From Porodaedalea pini (Eukaryota > Basidiomycota > Agaricomycetes > Hymenochaetales > Hymenochaetaceae): DNA of 64,000 bases. Positions 39,061 to 51,700 of the stretch are shown here, one piece after another. The notes below the pieces were generated by a model, which saw only the letters and a list, made by a program, of their open reading frames with translations, searched no databases and had not been told where the DNA came from. The stretch is taken from assembly GCA_002794775.1 (NCBI GenBank), contig NBAY01000007.1, forward strand, positions 868,001-932,000, read 5' to 3'. How positions within the stretch are numbered: position 1 is the stretch's first letter; each line of letters opens with the position of its first letter. The position numbers and the translations under genes were made by a program.

Positions 39061-40843
39061 AATCAAAATAAAGTTATGAACTGGACATTACTATTGGATC
39101 CCACACACAAAGACCAGTGGATGTTTGTAGAAAAATAATGTTATCAGAGCTCCTAAACAACTTTTCAAAGAAACATGAGATATTTCTTTGAATAAATATA
39201 CCATGCAATTTGAAGTATAATGCCTCAAACTTCCTGTAATTTCAGTCTACTGATTCCAGAGAATCCTCAGGGCTGGTTTGATTAGGACCCTATTTTAACT
39301 TAAAGACTGAGCACAAAGCTGGAAGAGCTCACCACATTGAAGATGACTACATGGTCACTAAGTTTTTCTGGAGAGGGTCTGAAGCCTTATGAGCTAGTGC
39401 ATAATACTCTACAAGTAAAGAAATGCAGCTCACAGGGCAGATGATTACTGAACTGTAGTGCCCTTGTGCATGCAATCCTTAGGTGACTAACTCATTACTA
39501 GTTTGATAAATCCCAGTATGCATCTCAGTTGAAGTATCTACTACTAGTTTCTTGTTATTTTCATAATAGAACTGATTTCATATGAGATTGGATCAGATCC
39601 ATCAATTCATTGCAGGTTCAGCTAGTATGGATGTGAGATTAGTAAGTACAAGGCTAATCTCTGTTTATGGCTTTCTTGTAAAACAATATTGTACAAATGT
39701 TAGGGTTGGGTGGATATTCCAATTCTTTAACCATGAAGGTGTTGCCTTCCAGACTGTATGGTCCTCTGAGTAGTGTATTACCGAGACGACTTTACTTATC
39801 TTTGACCGATCCCGTAACCAGCTTCTCCTTTGCTGCCCTTATCAGGTGGAACCTGAGGTTGGTATTGAAAGCACTTAGTTACAGCAGATAGGGGAGGTAA
39901 TGCTCTAGAGGGTCGAGAGATGTTTGGTTATGCTGCGATGTTGTCTAGGAGGCAAACTGCAAGGCTTGGTGTAGCTAAGCTGCACTTAACCAGACTTAGT
40001 TCTGTGGACAATGAGAGGAACCTTCTAAGCATGGTGTAGCCAAGGGTCTACTCAATCAAAGTCAATCCTTATTTGACTTGGGACAAATCCTCAACCCAGT
40101 ATGGGGTGGACTCATTATTCAACCAAGGAGGATATTACACAGTGGTAGTTATAGATGTAGAGGTAGGGGTAAGAAATAGCAGTGTTCTATAACCTGTGGA
40201 GGTCACTTTGAAAACCTTGAAAGCAATAGAGAATGGGGATCTGGGATGTTAGTTACTCAGCCTTATATAGCCTATTGAATTTCTAATTTCTTTACATTCT
40301 GTCCAACCAGATGCCCTTCTGTCTCCTTCCTATGTTTCAGGTGGCCGCAGTACTTGGCTGCTGTGGTGGGGATGTATGCACATGTACTCCATCCAATGGT
40401 TTGCTTGTATTCTGCAATTTACTGTGGGTGTGAGTCACGTGATGTCATGACCCACACACTCGGGTGAGTACACCACTGATTTGGTAGTCAGGCTCCTGCA
40501 TTCTCCACATGCTTCAGTTTAATTAACTTCCTGCTTCTCCCATGTGCTTCTATATCAGGGCTTTACTTCTCTGGCTTCTCGAAGTGTTATCCTCAGCTGT
40601 GGCACTGCATAGCCTATTGAGTGGCATTGCTGCACTCAGGTGGTCATTCCTCCTATTCAAATCCATTGAGGATAACCATGTGGACCCATGGATTATTCTT
40701 GGATTGCCATTCAGTGTCAGGTCCACTCAGTGTTAGAGCTGCTCCACCGAGACATGTCTCCATTGTGAATGGTGGGTCATGTACTCCCAGAACTAGGGTA
40801 ATCTTAAAGGTTCACCTCCCTGACACATGCTTGAATTCATATA
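39061..40843. other. AT-rich repeat-derived stretch, no gene seen
   Basis: Long non-coding stretch with no recognisable transposase or LTR pair. TGTTAGGG at about 39,697 resembles an LTR start, but I find no matching CTAACA end. Confidence 0.45.
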
Positions 40844-43310
40844 CAGTCGAACCTGTGTATAAGCATACCGGTGCATAAGCATTACCTGTACATAAGCATT
40901 GATTTTCTGATCCACCGAACTCGGTAGGCGGAGAATTCAGGGTCCTATAAGCATTATCCCCATAAGCATTTGACATTAAGATTTGAACAAAAATTTAAAC
41001 CGAAAATGCTTATCTAGAGGTCATCAGGTGATCATATACCCCCATATGGATGCTCTTGTGATGGGCTGCGGCTTGGCAAGCAATGATTTTCGTGGTGTGC
41101 AGAAAGTAGATAGATAAGCAAAAAAAAAACACCTGTCAGATACCCTTACTGCTCTATCTTCACCATGTCTCAGGAGCTAGGTTGCGCTCAGAACCCAGAT
41201 GGCACCTTGAAGGATGCCAGTGAAATCCAATGGTCACACTCACGCGACAGCTCTCCTATACCTCTCACTGGCCCCGGACCGGAGCCAACTGCACTTACCG
41301 CACTTCCCACACTTCCTGTGCTTCCTGCACTTCCCACACCTGCGCTTCCTTCACTTCCTGAAGTTGATGCCCCACCAAAGAAGCCATCGCATGGGAAAAT
41401 AGCAAAGCCTAAGACCTTCGGAAAGCGGTCTATTACAGCCACTGTTCACCCGGTGCAGAAGCGTGTTTCCTACACTAATGGCGATCGGCTTGAAATTCTC
41501 AACTTCGCCGAAGGTCCTGGGAAGGATCTACCGCAGCACAAAATTGCTGAGCATTTCCATTTTAAATGGCCCAAGCTTAACCAGTCTACCGTACACGATA
41601 TCGTGGCAAAGCGAAATGAATTACGGAAAGCAGCTCAGGAGGATCCCCAATTTGTATTTTTTTCACGGCCCCGGACTGTGAAACTTCCTCAATTGGAGGA
41701 AGCACTTACATTTTGGGTTAATACTGCTCAAGGCCGAATCAATATCACGAGTGCGGTTCTCAAAGTCAAAGCTGAGCAATTTGCTAATCAGCTTGGAATC
41801 CCGGATGATCTGCGCCTTTCCCTTTCCAATGGCTGGGTTGAATCATTCAAGCAACGACATGGGCTTCGAGAAATCCGGCTTCATGGTGAGGCCGCTTCTA
41901 TTTCCCCTGATGATGTCACAGCCGCTCGGAAGCGTCTCCAGACCACTCTTTCGGGTTACAAACTATGTGACATATACAATTTCGATGAAACGGGCCTCTA
42001 TTATAGGATGCCACCAGATCGCACACTCGCTACACAGCAGATTTCTGGTGGAAAAGGGGACAAAACACGAATTACGCTTGGGTTAATTACAAACTCAGAT
42101 GGATCAGATATTAGGGCTCCTCTTTTTTTAGGCCATGCACGTAAACCTCGGTGCTTCCAGAAGAAAGAAGGTGTTGATCTTGGATTTTACTACTTTTGGA
42201 ATAAAAAAGCGTGGATGACAGGCTCAGTTTTCAAGATGTGAGTGAAAATTTATTTTATTTCTTATCCATTAATTGATAATAAACCTTATCAAGTTTTCTT
42301 GAGGACCTTGACAGAGATATGCGCACTCAGGAGCGCAAGATTTGCCTCACAATCGACAATGCACCATCTCACATTTTCGATCCAAAGGCGCTTACAAACA
42401 CAGAGGTTATTTTCCTTGACCCAAATATGACGTCACACATCCAGCCAATGGACGCCGGGATTATTCGTGCATTTAAGGCACATTATCGGCGCTTGTTCAT
42501 TCTTGGTGCTCTCAGTCGTTACGAAGAAGGGGCTGAAAAGATATATTTTATCGATCAGCTTCAGGGAATGCGTCTTGTTATGGAAGCTTGGGACCTAATA
42601 ACACCGAAAACTGTCGCAAACTGCTGGAAGCATGCAGGTATTCTTAGCACAGGCACATCCGACTCGGCGGTCAGAACTATAAACCAGGATGTTGGAGTCG
42701 AGAAGGCCGTTACAGAACTTGAAGAAGCACTGAAGGAACTTTCTATGGAAGCTGGAACCAAGGACGTGCAGAAGGTTGAAGAACTTCTTGATGTGGAGGG
42801 CGAGAAAATCACAGAGGCCGAGTGGACAGACGACGAAATTATCTCACAGGTTAGGCTGAACCAAATGGAGGCGGAAGGCCAGCACATTCCCGAGCTAGAA
42901 CCTCCAGAACCAGAACCAGAGCCACTCATGAGCCTCCCAGAGGCTTGCCATGCGCTCTCGCAGCTCAATGCGCTTTTTCAAAGCCGGACCGGTGCAGAGT
43001 TCAGTCAGGCACACAAGCTGTTACCAAAGCTGCGACGGGAGCTTCAGAAGGAGATTAACAAGGGTCTAAACCAGGCTGATATTCGTAGTTATTTCTCTTA
43101 AAGTGTCCTTTTCAACTATTTAACAGCTGAAAATAATGTAAATGTCTTCACCTGCGCGCGTGGGTCTTGACATTGGATTGCGTGAGACAGCATTCCATAA
43201 ATGGAAATAACTTTATTTGTTTATTACGCAATAACGCGGACAAGCATTACTGTCTATAAGCATTGGCCGACGTGTCCACCGAGGTCAATGCTTATACACA
43301 GGTTCGACTG
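40844..43310 (+). mobile_element. Intact pogo/Tigger-like DNA transposon with TA duplication
   Basis: A 2,467-bp element. The left terminus starts CAGTCGAACCTGTGTATAAG (40,844) and the right terminus is its reverse complement, ending at 43,310. The perfect inverted repeat is 23 nt (40,844-40,866 and 43,288-43,310). TA flanks both sides (40,842-40,843 and 43,311-43,312). Both subterminal regions carry repeated ATAAGCAT(T) words (at least six on the left and three on the right, mixed orientation). The single gene inside is an undamaged DDD transposase. Intact ends and gene suggest recent insertion and possible activity. Confidence 0.95.
41165..43101 (+). CDS. Pogo/Tigger-type DDD transposase with CENP-B-like DNA-binding domain
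   Basis: Two exons (41,165-42,237 and 42,294-43,101) with a GTGAGT...AAG intron give 626 residues. The protein cuts and pastes the element by binding its ends. Residues 30-75 are a low-complexity Leu/Pro repeat (LPTLPVLPALPTPALPSLP). A Psq-type helix-turn-helix follows (RLEILNFAEG to LNQSTVHDIVAKRNELRK), then a CENP-B-like second HTH (ALTFWVNTAQ to NGWVESFKQRHGLREIRLHG). The DDE/D catalytic domain has its first Asp in YNFDETGLYYRM, second in CLTIDNAPSHIF and third in the HIQPMDAGIIRAF region. The C-terminus is acidic, with a Glu/Pro run. No stop or frameshift is present. Confidence 0.95.
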
Positions 43311-43312
43311 TA

Positions 43313-44128
43313 GTGTAATTGTGCCTTGATGCTTTATGTCCCTAAGGTATGCCTTAAAGTGCTTGAGTGCTGTCATTATGTGTATTAGTATGTCGTTCTC
43401 TTGTACTGGACTCAGGGTAGGTATTCATATCATCATCTTGCAGTTCCTGCATTCTTCATGTGGTTCTTTATTGTATTGGATAACTGTATCCCATTTGTAG
43501 TTCTCCATGTCACATTCTTCTTTGCTAATGTGGACTTTATATGTCTTGGCATCTCGGTAGTAGATTACCTGTCCTGTTTCAAAGTATGGGGATTGGCCTT
43601 CCTACCTTTGTGCTCATAATGTGATGTCCTGGTCCATCAATCCTATTGTTTTTAGAAGTTCTGGGACCCTCTGTGCTATGTTTTGTAGTAGCATGCACTT
43701 TGTGCATTGGGGATCAACCTCCATAGGGTGTCCTTTACTTTCTTGTCATTTGTATGCTATGTCACAGGGTGTGACAGTGTAGTGTGACTGTGACTGACAG
43801 ATTTTTGCCTAGGCAAGTATCCATCAAGATCAGGTGACTGTGTAATCATGTGTATGATCAATGATGATTTGCCTTGATCAGCATTTCCAAATGTGCAAAA
43901 ATTTCCTTTCAACAAAGGAGGACTTGACATGTACTGGTAACAGAAGTACTCAAAAATGAGCTCTGGGATGTAGAGACATTCAATTTAATGCACAAGCTAT
44001 GCATGATAGCAAGGCTTACAACCTTTCTCAATATCCATTCCCTCAATACTGCCATTAACTTTTGCTGGTAAAGAAAAGGGAGAATGAGTTGAGATCTGGA
44101 AAACCATGTTTCACAGCTGCATGCATGA
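43313..44128. other. Repeat-derived spacer, no gene seen
   Basis: This stretch continues the sequence into which the pogo-like element inserted. No coding potential is visible. Confidence 0.5.
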
Positions 44129-44618
44129 TGTTAGGATCCCAAGTGTGTACACCCCTTTCTCCCTTTCTTTCATCATCTTCACCCTTGCCAACGTCCCTTC
44201 CCCCCTTCCCTGCTAGACTCTTCCTTTCGATGCTCCTTCCTGGATGTCACCTGACTTATCAATCATGTGACCCTTGCACGTGGTTGCAGGGGACATCGTC
44301 CACTTGTTAGTAAGTCATGTTCTGTGACGTTCCATCACATTCCATTTCCCAGGAATGTCATCCTCATTATAGTAGTACGATCACACAGCCGTTGAGTATA
44401 TAGGACGCTCATTTGCCTGTATTGCCCCTTACCTCGATATTAGTTTAATCTACTGCGCTTACTCTTGACATCATTGTCTGCAATGCTTGCATGTTCGACT
44501 CCTCCCCTCTTCACCTCGTGCCTGCCAGCCATCAGTACCTACATCACTCAGCCTCCATCTATGCTGTTTGTAGGTGTGATGGCTAAGTGATTGTAGAGTA
44601 TGTGTTTGTACTCTAACA
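44129..44618 (+). repeat. Solo LTR of a second retrotransposon family, TSD CATGA
   Basis: A 490-bp LTR bounded by TGTTAGGATC and CTCTAACA, with a perfect 5-bp target duplication CATGA at 44,124-44,128 and 44,619-44,623. A TATA-like TATATAGG lies near 44,397 on the plus strand. Its internal sequence does not match the chromovirus LTRs at 193 or 14,252, so it is a different family. Confidence 0.85.
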
Positions 44619-44719
44619 CATGAAGTCACACCATTCTGATATAGCCCACTTGATTCAAAAGACCCAGATTAGCTTAAGTTTTTTTACACAACTGTCTGTG
44701 ACTGGTCTTCCACTGTTTG

Positions 44720-46571
44720 AGAATAAACTCTCCTAATATAACACAAATGACAAGGGCATGAAGTCCAGCAAAAGCTGAGCTGGGAATAGCAGATGCTGTG
44801 GCACCCTAGTCAAAGAAATCATGACACATTTGAAATGAGAATCAAAAGCAGTGCTCAGAGCTAACCTGTTGCTCTGCTACCTGATATGCCAGTAGACAAG
44901 GTTCAATTGAGAAAGCTGCCACTGCTGTAGCTAGTGCAAACATAGGAGCATTCCAAAGCTACAAAAAAAGCCACAGATGCAAAGATGTATCAGGCTGACA
45001 CCTGAGTTTGCTATAGTCAATGGTGATGCATAAGCCAATTGGTGGAGAAAGGTAGGAGGAGTCAAGAAGACTTACACTGCAGACTGTCTCCAAATCATTA
45101 TCAAGAGGCTGTAGATCACCGAAGCAGTGCTGAATACCACTGACATGAACCAGAGTATGTTCATCCATATTGAAAGCAAGGAGTTGCTTCCATCAGCTGT
45201 GATCTGAAGTACCGTGGTGGTTAGGTTCGGATAGCACTGAGCTGTGAATTCCTGGACTCATTTGATAGTTGATATTTCTGAGCTACTTTAGGGCCCACTC
45301 GGCTGCACAGGTTAGCTAACTTTTTGGCAGGGAAAGGTTAGCTAACCGGGGGTTTAGCTAAAAGGTCCCTGCCAAATCAAATTTTCCCATCAGCCGAAAG
45401 TTAGCTAACCGGTGCAGCCGAGCGGGCACTTAGGTGGTGAATATGGACATAATTTTTGCAACACTACCTTTATCAGCGACCTTGGACAGCTCGAGGAGAA
45501 AATCAGCAAATTGACTTGCCAATGGTTGCCAGACTGAAACATTCAGATATTCTTTCGACAGGTACAAGTAACGACCTGCGTACTATCTTAAGAAAGTGTG
45601 GAGAACATTTCTGTATTTTCACTCACTGTAGTCTGCATACAGTCCTCTTGAGCATACCTGTCATAAGACTAAGACATCACAAAGCAAGCGGATAGCGGCA
45701 AGACTCACAGATAACTGGTCTATAAGACTATCTATGGCCTCGTATAACCTCCTATCGAACACTTGAAGCTCCTTGAAGGATTGTTTTACCTCTTCAACGG
45801 CATCTCTCGTGTAGTCAAGTGCAAGATGGGTACCTAGGAATCTGTCAGACACAAAGTTAGCTTGTGTATGAAGGTGCAGCATACTATCTGATAGTTTGAT
45901 ATTGCCCTTTGAGTTAAGTAACCTAAGATAGAGCTCAGTAAGCGAAAGGGGAACATCATGGCGTCTGACCTCTTGAGTGACCTACAGATACTCAAGGGCT
46001 TTCGCTGAACGTCTACCTCCCTCTAATGCATAGAGAGCACCTTGAACTCTGGAGCTCTAGAAAAACAAAACGAGGAGCGCCAACCTTCTGTGAAATTCGG
46101 AACCAAATTCCTCACAAGCTGCTCGTTTGCTTCAATTAGACTAAGAAATGAAATGAGATGATGCATGCATGAACAGAAAAGAAGTAAAGAACGAACTGTG
46201 ATAGATCTAGGTTTCCGCTGGCTGACGGTATGGACTGGGTTTCTGACGCGACCCTCAAGTTTCTCGTCATCTACAGATCCAAGCTAGTGTAGGCGTCATG
46301 ACAGCGTCTGTTTGCGTTTACATACCGAGCAGCTGTCGATGCTCCTTAAAGCCTATAGCTTCAACAGCTTCTCAGTCTGGCAGAAAGGCATCTGGCAGAT
46401 CCGAACTGAATAACGTCCGCACGACTTGGGTCTAAGCAACTCACCACTGCCATCGTCCGGATGGCCATCCTTTCCATCCACAATCTCCGCTAGAACAACA
46501 AGGAGCTTGTGAAGGAACTTTCTCTGTCCCGTCATGATGGACACAGAGACTCTACCGCGTCGAGAAGACAT
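44720..46571 (-). pseudogene. Unrecognised multi-exon gene with one in-frame stop and a MITE in an intron
   Basis: Minus strand. The start at 46,571 encodes MSSRRGRVSVSIMTGQRKF and KLLVVLAEIVDGKDGHPDDG. Further exons give DDEKLEGRVRNPVHTVSQRK (about 46,260) and LIEANEQLVRNLVPNFTE (about 46,115). A long exon (about 46,050-45,690) carries GALYALEGGRRSAKALEYL, a TAG where Gln would fit, then DVPLSLTELYLRLL and ALDYTRDAVEEVKQSFKEL. More pieces follow: QPLASQFADFLLELSKVADK (about 45,525-45,465), MDEHTLVHVSGIQHCFGDLQ (about 45,168) and NAPMFALATAVAAFSIEPCL (about 44,950). Splice sites are plausible for most junctions. The protein appears mainly helical. I do not recognise the family. Expression is possible if the stop is an error. 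Confidence 0.45.
45293..45427. mobile_element. Foldback MITE with 28-bp imperfect terminal inverted repeats
   Basis: A 135-bp unit whose ends 45,293-45,320 and 45,400-45,427 are inverted repeats over 28 nt with two mismatches (GCCC[A/G]CTCGGCTGCAC...GTTAGCTAAC). A second, inner inverted pair (TTTGGCAGGGA / TCCCTGCCAAA) extends the foldback. There is no coding capacity. Target duplication is unclear (ACTTTAGG on the left versus ACTTAGGT on the right). It lies in a presumed intron of the surrounding gene. Confidence 0.75.
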
Positions 46572-48774
46572 AGAAGCTCAGGCTGCCTGGCGGCCTGTCG
46601 AATAGGCTCTGAGTCTCCAGATAAATATAGCCCGGTTATAATTCAGAGCTCACGTTTTCCTAGACAGTTGTATTTCCTCATTTTTTTAATTTTTTTTTTG
46701 AGCTAGCGCATCTAGTACAGACAAGCAGAGTTGAGTGTCATAGTGTTTAGTACATATGCGCGAATGGGTTCATACTCCAAAAACTCGAGGCCTAAGTGAG
46801 TGAGCCACTCGGCAACGCACTCTTCTTCTGCTCTCTGCACTTCGTTCACAGGCCACTTTTTATAGCAATCAGGCGTACGACAGCTCTGTTACCTTTCTTC
46901 GGCTCTCTGATTCTCGGTCGAAACGTGCTTGGCGCGAGTTGAAGGATTTGAACTTGATACATTGAGTTGTCAAATCTACCAAACTTGCATTTAGTCCTTG
47001 CGCGAACTTGGCCTTACTGAATTCCATCAAAGACGATTCATTTCTTTCCATCTGGCATCAGCGCAAAAAGCGTTAGACTTCGCGCGGGTCACTCAATAAA
47101 ACAGCGCGTACCGTACACGAGCATTCAATCTGCTTCTTCATTCAGCAGGTGGGTTATCACATTCACTTCAAGTTGTCCGCGACCTCGCATCACATTCTCC
47201 CGCATGTCAATTAGATCGGGAGCTATGAAACGTTTGGCAGACTCAATATGTATAAACATCACGGTACATATCTCACTTGCGATGATCTCGTCGTGTGAGA
47301 GTCCAGGACCCAGACTCGGATTTCTGGATTTCAAACTTCAGACTTCGAACGAAGGCCTGTGAACAGGCTAAAGGCAAACTGACGCGTGCTTTATCGATGT
47401 CGTGATAGTAAGGACGTGGCGTTGCGAACAGCAGAGCGATGCGACGTGTTTTGCATTCCGGTTCGCACCGGTATACAAGAAGTATCCGTCGACCGTCGTC
47501 GAGCCGTCCATCCGACGGTATTCAAAGAAACACGTCCGTCCAAGCGCGCGAAAGCAAGGTATCGAGTCCCGCGCGTGACAACTGATCTCTGATGATGGAC
47601 GACTGGATATCGCTTCACATTCCTGACAACATTCAAGGCTTGCGACGAGCTCAGGACATGCGTCAGCACTTTCAGTTGCGTGCATGGCGGCCCTTACGAC
47701 CTCAGGCGACATAAAAGGTCCGCTAAGCATACTAACATGGTGTGTATCAGGTATTTGTCAGAGCAAAAATGTCAATGTCTGATCTCAGATAGGAGAGAGG
47801 CACTAACGCATAGGGGTTACGAGGTTCCTGGCCTTGGCTCTTCAAGCACTTCCTGCGGCGAATAACAGGGATCTGCGCTTTCTTCAATGTCTTGCTGGCA
47901 GTAGCGCGGGTGACGCGCAGACATATGGAACTGAAGGAAGCATCGGGTATGGATACAGATATTATATCATTCTGATGAGCATAAATAAAGTAGGAAGGTG
48001 ATAGAGCCGGCTCATGTATTTCGAGCGCAGCTGATTGAACGGTATCAGGTCCATAGATGGAGTCTGCACTCCGGATCCGAATACAGCGGGCAAAGCGGCC
48101 TTTTCAAGGCGCCGAGGATTTTTTTTTTTTGAAATAAGAAAGAGAGTACAAGCAAGCGGGGCTCGGGCTCGGACAGGTTCGTCTCCTACGTGTTCAAACA
48201 TATACGCGCAGCCGACACGGATCATAGACGGATAATTACTGGCGCACATTGCAACCAGTGCGCAAAAAATGCGCGGTCGGGACTAGTTGACATATGATAA
48301 TGGTATGGAGAGGAAACTTGAATGCTGCGCCAGGTGGTATCGGCGGCATTTGACCGGGTAGAGACTCGGCCTCGAATATGGGCTAAGCAAAGCAAAGCGG
48401 ACATGTCTAGTTTTGATGTCCAGAGGTGATTTTGGAGGGCAGCTAGACAGCGGGACTCAGAGTGTTACTGCGAGATCCAATGGCAGATTTCAAGTGATAA
48501 GCAGAGAGCAGATAGAAAGCATAGAAAAATGTGCGAGACAAAGAACGATGGACCTCGTTGTACTAAAGCTGAAAGGGGTATAAGAAGTACTAGTGTCTGT
48601 TAGATATGGAGGAATAAAAAGAAAGAAACAGAAGGACAAGTGCGGATAATACGTTGATGACCCTGCCAATCATAAGTTAATTGAGGCATCAATGATCCAC
48701 TTCCTCTTTCGTACCTTGTATTTACACTTCGCTCTCAAGACCTCCCTTCATCTCCGACCTCCATCTACTCACAC
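46572..48774. other. Long intergenic region, no confident gene
   Basis: About 2.2 kb upstream of both the unrecognised minus gene and the second G-alpha. Frames on either strand (for example 47,730-47,368 minus) have no recognisable domain or splice support. A poly-T run of 10-11 lies near 48,120. Confidence 0.5.
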
Positions 48775-51700
48775 ATGGCTGTCGCAACATCCTACAACGA
48801 CCTCCAGCCCGTCCGCCGCATCGACGAGGCGGAGGCCCAGCGAATAAGCAACAGAATAGATGAGGAACTCAAGGTACAGTCATTCCCGTTGCACTCTCGC
48901 GCCCTCCAACCCGCCGCTGATGCCCGCAACACACTGTAGGCGGAAAGGGAATTGCTTCGGAGGAAGAAGAACCAGAAGCGGGACGTTAAAGGTGTGTTAT
49001 TATCGCTTTACTGTGTGGCCGGACTGCGTGCAACGCTGGACGGGAGGTAGTCGGAGGTGGGCAAGGTGAAGTCAGCACCGCAGTACGTACTGCACTTTGT
49101 CTCTGTGACTCATACGGCTGCCAGCCGCGAAGCGCTCTTGCTGGAGCCTATGTTGTGACAATATGAGGCTTTTGGACGGCTGTACTACCACGCGCAATTG
49201 TGGACTTTGCTTCTGACCTCGCGCGGTCCACGCACTTCACGTTCATTTACATTATGCTCATTAATCTTCGCATTTGAATCACAGTGATGCTTCTTGGCCA
49301 GGCTGAGTCTGGCAAGTCAACATTGCAGAAGCAGTTTCAGCTCTACTACGCGTCGCACCAGCTCGAAAACGAACGACCTGCATGGCGGCCTGTCGTCTAC
49401 TTCAACATTATCAAAGCCGTCAGAATGATTCTTGAAGAGCTAGATTACGAATTTTCGCAGTCGCCTTCCCAGGCGCGTCCGCAGCTCGCGTCAGCTCCCC
49501 CTCCCCTACCACCCATGTCCGCGACGGCACGCGGGAAGCTTCCCGCCGTACCTGGCTCTGGCGCGGCATTTAAAGTGGGCGGAGGTGCCTCATCGGAAAG
49601 CAATAACCACAGCGGCGTGAATGGAAGCGCGAGTAATAACAGTGGCAATTTGAGCGGCGGGTGGCAAGAGGATCTCGCACAACTGCGTACGAAATTACTC
49701 CCGCTCGTCGCGGTTGAGGATGCACTTGCCCGCGATCTCAGCGGTGGGGTATCTGTGACTGGTGCAGGTGGGCGTTCAGGTGTCTTCGTTCGCTCGGGCT
49801 GGCAGGCTCTTGTCGCTCCTATGACTGGTCGAGGTTGGCCAGGCGCGTTCAACGGCTCGGGAGGCGGAGCAGTAACGTCGGGTGGTCCACCGGTTAATGA
49901 CCTCGTTGCTCGCATGTTAGCTGCTACAAAAGACGAGGTCGCCGCCCTTTGGAGACATCCGAGCGTTCGATCACTTGTGAAACACCGGAAATTAAGGCTG
50001 GAGGAAAGTGCTTCGTTGTAAGTCAATTTCTTCCCGTACTCTTTGACTCCTACTTTACTGAACATTGACATTAAAGCTTCTTAGAAAATGTGCATCGTAT
50101 AGCAGAGCCCGACTATCTCCCCGCTACTGGTGCGTCTTATCGTGGTCGAGTCAATAATTCACAAATTCATTCAGTTACTGTGTCGTTCATCAGAGGATAT
50201 ATTGAACGTCCGGCTGCAGACGTTGGGCGTGAAGGAACACTCGTTCGACATCAGTCTTAGCGGAACGCATGTCAACTGGTTGCTATACGATGTGGGCGGT
50301 GCTGTGAGTACCATTGTTCCCATCATCACACCTAATTCAGTCCCCTCCCCTAATCGATATTCCCGCTCCCCCTCTACACCGTCCCCCTCTCTCCCCCTAT
50401 CTCTGGGTGCTTTCTCGTGAATGCGTGTAACTGACTTACCTTCCATTTTTGCATTTCCCGATCGGCCCGGCATATCACCTCAAATTTGGATATTGCAGCG
50501 AGGCCAGGCAAGCAGACCCTTCCACGCCAATTCCCACGCCGAAAACGTTTCTAACGATCAACATATATTCTATATTTGGTAGCGCCATGCATGGGTGCCG
50601 TACTTTGATGATGGTGAGTGTCCACCTGCAATGCTCATTTCATATTACTCTCCGTCAATCATATCCCACTCCGCGATCTTGCGACATGAGGCGTAAGGGC
50701 GCTCTCGATCCGTCCCCCTTTTGACCATCACCATGCGTGGTGTTGCTGCTGAGGGGCATAGTCGGAAACTTACTCTGCATCTGGGTCGTGTTGCACATCA
50801 TGCGTGTGCTGAGGATGCGATAGCGGTCCGTCGTGACGCAACGCGATGCGATATGGATGTTCTGGCGCTGCTATCTACGAATCTTCATGTCTTCTTTTTG
50901 ACGTGATGCCTCGCTCTCGCCTTTCTCCTTTTGGACTGGCGTGTGCACATCATGTGTCTTCTATTTCTCGCTTATGTTTCTCGTCTGACTGGAGCGTTCG
51001 CTGACTGGAGCTTCTCCCTGTAGCCACCGCGATCATTTTTCTTGCTCCCATCAGCGCTTTTGATCAGGTAGGCGTTTTCTAATCTTTACTTACATTTGTT
51101 GCTTTGCTAACTTTCTGACTCTCGTTATTGTCTAGTATCTAGAAGAGGATCCGCGTACGAACCGCATCGATGATTCATTGCAACTTTTTACGACGATCTG
51201 CTCGAACAAGCTGCTTAAAAACACTCATCTTGTTCTATTGCTGAATAAGGTACGAGATCTGCACATCTTATCATTGGCTTCATATGATGTGTCTGCGTTC
51301 TGTGTTGCACGGCGGGATCGCATCATATGTGTAATCGCCGCGTCCCCCGGATCGTGACTGATGCTCCTTTCATTTCCAACAGACAGATCTGTTGAGGCAG
51401 AAGCTTGCTGCAGGTATCAAAGTTCGGAAATAGTATGCTCCTCCTCGCCTCATCTCTATACCGTCCTGATCAACGTTGTATCTCAAGCATCACTTCTTAC
51501 GGAGACCGCCCGAACAATTACGAGGAAGTATCGGAGTACTTCCGCGCGCATTTTCTTCAGGTCCATCGTCGAAATGATGTATCGAAGCGCGCGCTCTATG
51601 CAGTGAGTTCCTTCTTTTTCTGACGACCCTAACATGCAAGAGGCTAATCTGATCCATCCATTCTTACCTACGTAGCATTTCACCTCGATGTTGGTACGTG

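Noticed and set aside
39697..40740. Possible LTR starting TGTTAGGG
   Set aside because: No matching CTAACA end or target duplication could be found.
47368..47730. Minus-strand 120-codon frame
   Set aside because: No domain, no splice support and competing frames of similar length. Treated as chance.
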